Shown here: positions 55,741-64,000 of the stretch, one piece after another
How the letters are laid out: every line of letters begins with the position of its first letter
Position numbering within the stretch: position 1 is the first letter of the stretch
Position numbers and translations under genes: made by a program
The notes under the pieces: model-generated
What the model was told of the DNA's origin: nothing
Databases searched by the model: none
The model's input: only the letters and a program-made list of their open reading frames with translations
Origin: Aphrocallistes beatrix
Lineage: Eukaryota; Porifera; Hexactinellida; Sceptrulophora; Aphrocallistidae
Length of the DNA stretch: 64,000 bases
Reading direction: 5' to 3'
Assembly (NCBI GenBank): GCA_963281255.1
Contig: OY725491.1
Span: 4,576,857 to 4,640,856, forward strand

Positions 55741-56509
55741 CCCCCCGCCTCGTGTAGATGGAACAGTTCTGTTAATTGCTTAAGTTGAGCCTCTTTCTTC
55801 AACTGAGAAATGAAATATTTATCACGATTTTTCGGTGAGAAACCGAGGACCTGATAGAAATGGTTGATCTTGAGGTCATGGGTGGAAGAGATGGAGATGT
55901 AAGCTCCTGGTCTACTGATCAGGATTATGGTGGATTGTGTCAGACATCTCCGATTGAGAAGGAGGTAAAGTAGTGTATTTTGAAATTGGACTTGCTGGGT
56001 GAATTCATCTAAGCTGTCGATGATTATCAAAAGTTGGTGTCCATCTGTTTCGAGGATATGCTTGGAGAGTTGTTTCGTCCAACTGGGACCGATCGGCATC
56101 GAAAGGGAGAGCCATTCCTGAATGAAATCTCCGTTTACGGACAATCCTGCCTTTTCCCTCGACTGTTCCATTTGATGCCACTCCTGATGACGACAAGGAA
56201 TAGTGACGCAGTAAGAAAATTGTGAGAGTTCATTGCTACCAAATTGGATGGTAGTTCGATGGCAGAGGAATGTTTTCCCGCTACCAGGGTTGCCTATCAG
56301 ACACCATATTTGTGGAGTAGACGCATCGCATTGCATTAATTCTTCAGTAAAGTCAACTGAGACTATTTCTATCTCTTTGTTAGCGATCTTTCTGAGGAAG
56401 GCAATTTCATTGTACGTAGTTTCATCCTCCAGTTTCACTTCATGAGGCTCGCCTTTAACAATTGTGAGAGGAATATACACCGATTCTATATCTACATCTT
56501 CCTTGTCGT

Positions 56510-56562
56510 CTAGAACTTGTTTGATGTGCCTGTTTCAGAGTTACAATATACACAATACTCAC
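56510..56562 (-). other. 53-nt intron of the NLR gene
   Basis: On the minus strand it starts GTGAGTATTG and ends AAGTTCTAG. Removing it joins phase-1 ends so that EEG/HDKEDVD continues in frame from the linker into the NACHT domain; without splicing the frame hits a stop at once. Donor and acceptor both match the consensus. Confidence 0.75.
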
Positions 56563-57153
56563 GCCCCTCCTCTAGGCTTCTCTCGATAGTCGCGACCTCT
56601 TTTAGGAATTGTTTGATGAACCATTCATTCGACACTTCAAAATGTTGCTGTTGTTGAAGGGCAATTACAAAGTCATTTCTGTTTACTGCACGCATTAGAT
56701 TTACAAGTTTGTGAAGATTGGAAGTTATGTGTCCTTCTGTAGCTAGTATTCTTAGTTTCCCTTCAACTTGTGATTCCTTTCTAATCGCAGGGATGATTAA
56801 GCCGATTTGAATCCACTGCTCTGTCTCAATTTCCGTTTTCAAGATATGGATTAGCGTTTGTATGGGATTTAATGGACTTTGTTCGGAAGGAACGTTTAGC
56901 CAATGTATCTTACGTACAGTGGACATTAGATCGGGACGGACGGATTCTATTCTTGATGAATCTTATCGGGATTGCGTTCATTCCAATCAAAAAGCGACTC
57001 AAGTAAAGTTGTACCATTATGTACATTCTGGAATGAACCTGCTGGTGGATTAAGGAATAAAACAATCTTCTTAACGTCTTCTCTTGTGAGGGCATTAGCT
57101 ACTTTATTTACAGCGAATAATTGGATTGCGATATCATCCTCCATTTTTTCCAT

Positions 57154-58146
57154 AATCTACAAATATAAACTTGTCCGATAAAACAATACAGTTTGGTATT
57201 TGCAACGGTGTCAGTAGCGAAAGCACAGGATCATGAGAACATTAATTAAACAGAGATGAATAATCTGATTCAAGAATCGCAGAAAATTGCGTAATTTTAA
57301 CTCTAGTAACAACTAATAAAATCATGATTTGTATCCAGGTTTTTTTTTCAAAAATCAGAGATTTAGTACGAAATAATCCAAGATTTCAAGTGCTGGTAAG
57401 TATAATAGGTATTAAATACCGGCTGAAAATATAGTTAGAGCTTAGATGTATGCATAGACTTAAAGTGACGATTCTAATATTGAGAAAAATTCGAAACAAT
57501 TTTAATTTATACAAGTAATGTAGGTTTTGGAGATACGATATTTTAAAGTCAGAAATTTCGGATATTGCATGGAATGTGTTGTTACGCGCCCTTTTCTTTC
57601 ACTCGATTACTTTTAATGTATTTTATCGTGACAAATTGTTTGATGTGATACTTTACATTACATTGTGACAAGGTGGTTGACTTGTGGCTCGATGTGCCAC
57701 AAGTCGAAATGCATAAATAATTTTAATACTAAAGTAATACTGAATGTTTATAAACAGAGTGCTGCGTATATAAATAATGATAATAATCATGTTATTAAAT
57801 TATCTCAAAATCACTGGATTTGGCTAAAAAATGTAATATCACGGTATTTATTATGATGGTTGGAACTGTGCTTGACTTCGTGAGTGTTTCGCCTGAGAAT
57901 TAACGCGAATAGCGAATCCTCGGATTGCGATACGACGTACCAAAGAAAACCGGGGTTAGGCTGCCAGATTTCAAAACTATGTACTTTATTCATACTTGTC
58001 AACTGTCACGTTTTTCGTAGGACGTAAATTTTAAGTTTACTAATTGAAGAGCGTATACATATAATACAACAACTATTGATTAGGTAAAGTGCTATCCCAG
58101 CTCTAGATTATTCAATCTAGATTTGATTATTGAAATTCTGAATAAT
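57154..58146. other. 1 kb without a supported gene
   Basis: AT-rich, likely including the promoter of the NLR gene. 57655-57712 (CAAGGTGGTTGACTTGTGG, CGATGTGCCAC) has a similar copy at 59425-59462. Confidence 0.4.
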
Positions 58147-58160
58147 TAATAAAACTACAT

Positions 58161-59130
58161 AACTCACATGAAATTAGTATTCTGGAACAGATCAGTGCTT
58201 TTGTAGATACAGTCTCTTATTGAGTTGAAAGTAGTGAGAAATGAATCTGCATTGAAATCAACTCATAACACAACCACTCATATACTCAACCACAATTCTA
58301 CTTAGGTCATTTCATAAGTACTGAGCCGTTATCTGTATTCAGAAGTTAGTGAAAATATACGATTTTCGATTTGTCCATTGTATAGCTGAGGGGATCAGCT
58401 TTCGATTTGCATCTAGGATTGTTGGATAGAACAATTATGGTGATTGGTACGTTCAATTTATGTACATGGTTTAGGTGACTGTTGAAAAATTGGAATCTCC
58501 CCATTGAAATTGGCTTAAAATAATTTGGTGATATTATTTTTGAATTCGTGGGATTAGATCATTACAAGATCAAATAATTAAGAACATATGTGTGATGAAG
58601 TAAACGGGAGTGTTCAGTACAATAACCTGTGATAAAAAGTAATTATGCAACTTTACGTGGATTTTTCCTAATTTTCTCTCCCTAAAAGTGGGACAAAAGT
58701 GGTAGTATACCATTTCATAAACAATTTATTCCCCAGCCTAAAACCATAATGCTACAAATAAATCAATATTTATGGGGTTTTTTATATGTAGAATTTAATG
58801 GAAGGATCAGTTTTAATCTAAATTTGTTTAGAAATGAAATATAGCCTTAGGAAACTCAAAAATTCACGTTTGAAGGCAGTATCCTAAACTGATGTACTTA
58901 AATCGGATATAGGAACCACAATAATTGTCCTATCACAATAGTGATTCTGTCTGAAAATCGAAAGCTGATCCCCTGAGCTATACAATGGTAAAATCGAAAA
59001 TAGGATAATTCTACTAACTTCTGACTACAGATAACAGCTCAGTACTAATGAAATGAACTAAGTACTCTGCATACGTGTATAATAAGCTATTAAATTTCTT
59101 AACATGTTTAGAAAGAATTCGAAAAATAGC
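58161..59130 (+). repeat. duplicated segment, copy E1, split by a foldback insertion
   Basis: 58161-58300 and 59063-59130 together match 60002-60211 (AACTCACATGAAATTAGTAT, GGAACAGATCAGTGCT, AGCTATTAAATTTCTTAACA). The 762-bp foldback element lies between the two halves. Confidence 0.85.
58301..59062. mobile_element. foldback MITE, CTTAGGTCATTTCATAAGT ends, with known empty site
   Basis: Inverted arms of about 150 bp (TACTGAGC, TCGATTTGTCCATTGTATAG, GAGGGGATCAGCTTTCGATT and inverses) enclose about 430 bp of unique AT-rich sequence. Both ends start CTTAG and are flanked by TA. Copy E2 (60002-60211) has a single TA at the same place, proving the insertion and its 2-bp duplication. Confidence 0.9.
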
Positions 59131-60001
59131 ACTTCAGCACAAGCATGCACTTGACTGATCTTAATCATTTTCATGATTTTTTTGATGACAATAAAAGTAT
59201 TGGTGTTCAGTTCAGACTTATACAACCCAAATTATCTGTTCAAATACATATTTTTAAGCGTAAACCTCTGATATCAGTCATTATTCTGAGATCCAATTTG
59301 TCTTGTTTTTTCCAAAGCAATATTGCATTTAGTTTATTTTAAATTAGTTACTATTGACCAATCTTATTCCATCTCAATGCCTTTTCCATGAACAGGTGGT
59401 TAATAAAATACTTCACATTCCATTTCAACAAAGTGGTTGAATTGTGGTCCGATGTGCCACCTAATCCTAGTATTTGATCATCCAATTGCACACATCAACA
59501 TTTTACTTTCCTTGAAACATAAATCTAATTAACTAAATTGAATTCCAAGTGCTATATTTGTTTCCAGGACAGATGATATGTCTACACGCATACACACATT
59601 CTTCAGTGACAGAGTGGTGTGTTGCTAAGACAGGTTATCGTCAAGTCACGCTTGTAGACTCATAGATACGGTGTCTTAGTGCTAGCGATCCCCTTGTCTT
59701 GTCCATCAGAAATCTAACCTTAGGTCCAGATGTCTCCAGAACTTGAGGCACAAGAGACAATGGACTCCCTTTAGTAAACAAACGAATTTCGCTTGTAAAC
59801 ACTTAAATATATCCCAGTGGATATTAATATTAATTAAAGTAAATCACTATAAGATAATTATAGAAATTCACATTTTCAAATAACCTCAGTTTGTATTTAC
59901 ATTGTCAAATTACAAATGAAGATAATTTTCTCGTCTGTTGAATAACAAAATCTATGTATATTTAAAAACTGTAAAGAATTAAATTTTAAAAGACATTATG
60001 A
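59131..60001. other. no gene seen
   Basis: AT-rich. 59425-59462 resembles 57665-57712. No supported frame. Confidence 0.4.
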
Positions 60002-60211
60002 TAACTCACATGAAAATTAGTATTCTGGAACAGATCAGTGCTATTGTAGTATACGAAGTCTATTATTGAGTTGAAAGTAGTGAAATGTGAATCTGCATTG
60101 AAATCAATTCATAGCACAGCCACTTATATACTCAGCCACATTTCTACTATGCATATAATGAGCTATTAAATTTCTTAACACGTGTAGAAGGAATTCTAAG
60201 AATAGAACTGT
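60002..60211 (+). repeat. duplicated segment, copy E2 (empty site)
   Basis: Uninterrupted version of E1: CCACATTTCTACTATGCATA runs across the place where the foldback element sits in E1. Confidence 0.85.
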
Positions 60212-60984
60212 ATTAACTGCTCGTGAACCAATACTAAGAGTAGTATAAGATTAAGTGACACATCAAGCCTCAAATCAACCACTACGTTGCACTAGAATGT
60301 AAGATGGCTCTTCAGCCACCTGGTCATGGTGATGGACAAAGCATCAAGAATGCATAATATGGCCATCTGGTAATTCCTTTGTAATACGATTTAGCTCAAC
60401 TAAATGTTACAATGATGCGTACATGCCAACTTGAGCCGTGGTCCATATGTCTTCCCACAATCTTGTTCCCCTTGTGGTAGTATACGGCGAATAATCCCCT
60501 CGGACATCAGGTCCTAGGCCTAGAACTGCTCACCTTTTGAACCGCTGGGATTCCAACCAATCAGTCCCCTCGGATCCTTTCAGACGCTAACGGAGATTGT
60601 GAAGAGTGGTTGCTAGGGTAAGATTGCTCGTTTACTCCTCGCGCACTGAGATAGGAGTGGGGTTGCCATGGAACTACTTTAGTTTATTATAGAGTATTAA
60701 GTTTGAAGAAGGGGATGTAATCTAACTCCCAGCTGGTTGTGTGATTTTGTAAGCAACGACGATGCGAAGAACGATGGTGGTGGGCTAATACGAAGGGTTT
60801 CTATTGAAATACTTATTTGCAAATGGGAAATATGTAATATTTCGAGAAGATCTAAAGCTGAGACGAAAAAAATGACTCTAGCTATTTTCAAAGGAGAAGA
60901 ATGAAATTCTTGGGAGGAATATAGTGTAAGTCAGCTTAACTGTGAACATTTAACCAACTATTGTGCAACGGATAAAACCTATGC
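60212..60984. other. no gene seen
   Basis: Mixed composition with a GC-richer part near 60460-60660. No frame with recognisable motifs. Confidence 0.4.
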
Positions 60985-62018
60985 CATAGCCTACTATATA
61001 TAAGGCCTAAGAGTAACTTAACCAGGGATGCGGTAGAAGATGGATGAAGAAATACATGAGCTGCCTTAAATCATTAACAAAGCACAATAGAGCTTAGGAA
61101 TGTATTACCAGCATATATAAATATAGTGTCAAAGCACCCATATCCGTTGTTAAAATTTAGATTAGTCATCAAATGATTGCGCAACAGGTTATATTTGGGT
61201 CAAATTTAGTGATTTTTAGAGGCCATTTAAGGGTACTTCTAAGTGTTTTTATTATAAGGTTTTTCGCATAGAACTGAGAAGTGAATGTGTTAATACGAAA
61301 ATTTTAGAATTTTTTCATGGAATGTTCTTACATTTCAGTGTTGCTATGGAAACGTGTTTTGGTCAGTTGGGGCTATATCTTGAAAACAGCGATAGCTAGA
61401 CATTCAAATTTAATCCCATTTGATAGCAAATAGGCTACTTCCTATTTAGCTATAATACAATTTCTGTCTAAATTCAATGGTTTACGAGATATTCGACAAA
61501 TTACCAAACGTGACCAATATGATAAATTGTCTAATAACCCGTAAATTATTGAATTAAGACATAGAAATTGTATTATAGCTTAATATGAAGTAGCCTATTT
61601 GCTATCAAATGGGATTAAATTTGGATGTCTAGCTATCGCTGTTTTCAAGATATAGCCCCAACTGACCAAAACACGTTTCCATAGCAACACTAGAATGTAA
61701 GAACATTCCATGAAAAAATTCCAAATTTTTCGTATTAACACATTCACTTCTCAGTTCTATGCGAAAAATAATAAAAACACTAAGAAGTGCCCTTAAACGA
61801 CCTCTGAAAATCACTAAATTTGACCCAAATATAGCCTGTTGCGCAATCATTTGATGACTAATCTAAATTTTAACAACGGATATGGGTGCTTTGACACCAT
61901 ATTTATATATGCTGGTAATATATTCCTAAGCAGCTCATGTATTTCTTCAACCATCTTCTACTGCATCCCTAGTGCCAAATTCGCAAGTTACTCTGAGGCC
62001 TTATTATAGTAGGCTATG
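60985..62018. mobile_element. 1-kb palindromic foldback element
   Basis: Arms of about 450 bp: CATAGCCTACTATATATAAG, GATGCGGTAGAAGATGG, CATATATAAATAT and CACCCATATCCGTTG, then a long near-identical stretch to about 61490, all mirrored on the right. The loop is near 61500-61550. End motifs resemble the TIR element at 47136-48483. Non-coding. Confidence 0.9.
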
Positions 62019-64000
62019 CCTATGCTTATTCGCAAACGTCAAATCTTGACACAAAATTTTTCCGCGAATATTCAAAACCGCGAGAAGTTCACGAACGGCG
62101 AGGGCTGCCTGTACTATATATACTCCAATTATTGGTTCATAACTCAGACCATCAAGTTGTAATATAGTTATACATAGTACTCGTATAGATGTAATCAGTA
62201 AAGCTAGTAAAGTTGAGTCACATTCTGCTAACGCAAACAAAATACTGAAATATCGTTCAGTGTAGTTCCTAGTATAGGAGATGCCCTATGTCCTGATCGG
62301 CGTGTAACGTCCGTCCGTCCATCTGCTTGCTTCTGGAAATTCTATTGAGCCAAATGTCACCAAATTTAGACCATCATACCCTTAAATGGTGGAGATTTGA
62401 ACCTGAATACGAATACAGAAAAAAGCATTTTTGCAATGGTGTTAAAATGTATTTGCCAATCACTTTATTTCAAACATTCATTTCGGTATATATTTAGCGT
62501 GTCTAAAGCATCAAAATACACCATGTTACATTAACAGCACTAGTTATATAATTAAGTTTGACCTGAATGGGAAATCAATTATTTTTCTAGACTAAGAAAT
62601 GATGTACCCAATTCTAGTTATTAGTTAGTTGAAATGTCTCCCTCGCTGATAGGAGGTAACAAGCTAGGCGATATTCTCAAGAACTTCAAGGCCTTTGCGA
62701 TAACTTGGTACACAGAGACAAACCAGAGAATATTTTTGCTATTTATAGGATCTGTGGTATTACTAGTAATAGAGATATTATATCCAGCTATCTTGTAGTC
62801 AGTCATGACAGCGCCTCAACCCATCCTGTACACTTTCACACCTTGACGTAGCGACAGGATATTCACAATTTGGACTTTGTTTAAACTTAGTTTTGACTTA
62901 GTTAAATCAACCTTAAGTTTAACTGGTTTAGTAATAATTTGAAATTAATAATTGATGAGAAATATTTTACAACTAATTCGAAAGCGCAGATTATGGATTT
63001 GAAATCCGATTAGTTGAATTACTTTTCGTTTAGGAGTTTTGATCTTAATGAATAGACTTATTCTAGTATTAACGCACTGGAAATAATGAATTGTACAATT
63101 ACTTTGTCCGGGTACGTACAATCAAACATAGAAATACATTACTATTATCACAGGAATACAATAAATAAGTGAATATTTATTGGAAAACAAATGTTTGCTG
63201 ATATTACATTGTAAATATACTACGAAATTTCAATTTAAAATGACAGCAATAATATGAATTGCAACCTGTTGATTTTTAACAATCAAAGAAACCATCTTTC
63301 CGGAGAGTGGAAATATTATGTTCATTAATATCAGCACGAATCAGTTCATACAATAATTATTATCTTGGGAACGTTTAGTATTGCAAAGTGATTTCTTTTT
63401 TCCTCGTTCCAATCAAAGGAAGTAAACACGCTAATGTGGGTAAGTTTCTTAATTCCTCGTTTCCCGTTCGTCGTTTCCAACTCCCCCTGCCTGGTAAACA
63501 TTATTACTATTTTCTCACCAGTGGTCTTAAAAAATTGCTCTAAGATCTTTGAGAACTTTGTTTTTTGCCTTTATTCATTCCTCGAGGCATGGTTCTCACC
63601 TAAAAAGATAATTCAGCATATTATAAATAATCAATAGAAAATAGCTACTTAAATTCTCATATCTCTATGGTAAAATACTCTTTGATCAAAGTTAAAAGTG
63701 CCATTTTTTGGGTACATTTATTAAAATATCACTCAAAATCAGGGATATATCATGCCGCCAAAAGTGGTCCGACTGTTTACATACATAGCAAAACTGGACT
63801 AAGATAGCGGGCCTTTCTAATATAACGAATGAGATTAATTTATTTACAATAAACATCAAAGTTCGCCTGCTGCAGTATGTTTGCTATGTTGTGAAGATAA
63901 GTTTCTGCTGCTAGTAATTATATTCCCCTCATAACTAACGTCAGAATCTTTCAGATATAAGTTTGTTCAGCTAAATTGTCTCGGGTAGCAGTGTCCAAAT
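62019..64000. other. 2 kb without recognisable genes
   Basis: AT-rich. A short patch near 62306-62325 (TAACGTCCGTCCGTCCATCT) is unusual in composition but unassigned. Short frames only. Confidence 0.5.

Larger units (their letters stand above)
55370..57153 (-). pseudogene. NLR-type immune receptor (death-fold plus NACHT), broken
   Basis: From 57153 downward: a death-fold-like N-terminus (LTREDVKKIVLFLNPPAG..LLESLFDWNER), a helical linker, then a NACHT domain. The NACHT has Walker A IGNPGSGKT (near residue 63 of the last frame) and Walker B LLIIIDSLDEF, both intact, followed by a sensor-like ILISRPGAY. The NLR family senses microbes or damage and oligomerises through the NACHT. A 1-nt shift lies near 56945 (after NPDKIHQ; RIESVRPDLM continues in another frame). 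A clear 53-nt intron (56510-56562) joins the linker to the NACHT. At 55741 the NACHT frame runs into a G-tract and a 294-bp insertion. Beyond it, 55446-55370 reads YMEIPLFRMCAFAGLNIALL, which looks like the continuation and ends at the Helitron-like element. No leucine-rich repeats remain. The frameshift could be an assembly error in an A-run; the truncation is certain. Confidence 0.75.

Noticed and set aside
1-64000. CRISPR arrays
   Set aside because: The tandem arrays at 18526, 34929 and 52647 lack unique spacers of constant length between repeats, and the window is animal DNA.

Overview
This window is metazoan genomic DNA: AT-rich, gene-poor and crowded with DNA transposons. The recognisable host-type genes are of animal character. 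They are a very large VLIG/GVIN-type GTPase joined to a von Willebrand A domain, a coiled-coil/NHL-repeat protein, a NACHT (NLR-type) immune receptor and a broken importin-4. The GTPase, the NHL protein lacking RING and B-box, and the NLR resemble the expanded immune-type families of sponges. A sponge, possibly a glass sponge, is my best guess, but it is inference without a database search. One well-supported intron is 53 nt long (56510-56562), which points to a genome with short introns.

Layout. 0-4.3 kb: a MULE transposase fragment, a foldback element holding two nested MITEs, and a MULE-type MITE. 4.36-10.19 kb (minus strand): the major gene, a 1400-codon VLIG-type GTPase frame followed after one in-frame TAG by a 520-codon Cys/His-cluster plus vWA frame. 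No other stop lies between them and the frame is the same, so this is probably one gene of about 1940 codons that is read through, spliced, newly broken or misassembled. 10.2-25.5 kb: transposons only. They include copies of a Helitron-like family, a Tc1-like deletion derivative, a 3.3-kb element with 85-bp perfect terminal inverted repeats carrying a broken zinc-finger/HPCPYC-family gene, a MULE relic with a 9-bp target duplication, and a THAP-domain element hit by two MITEs. 25.5-40.8 kb: MITEs, long palindromes, an inverted hAT relic, a Mutator-like relic and a nearly intact mariner with one stop codon. 41.4-42.7 kb (minus): the NHL-repeat gene, the cleanest single-ORF gene here. 44-51 kb: unidentified gene fragments and foldback elements. 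51.5-54.3 kb: an importin-4 pseudogene in unusually GC-rich sequence, split by a hAT-like element with a 13-unit, 24-bp array. 54.7-57.2 kb: a Helitron-like copy with a hAT MITE inside it, abutting a broken NLR gene. 57.2-64 kb: a duplicated segment of which one copy carries a foldback insertion and the other is the empty site, then a 1-kb palindrome; no genes.

The host genes do not form an operon or pathway in the bacterial sense. The common theme is innate immunity (VLIG-type GTPase, NLR, possibly the NHL protein) in a transposon-rich neighbourhood where insertions have demonstrably broken genes.
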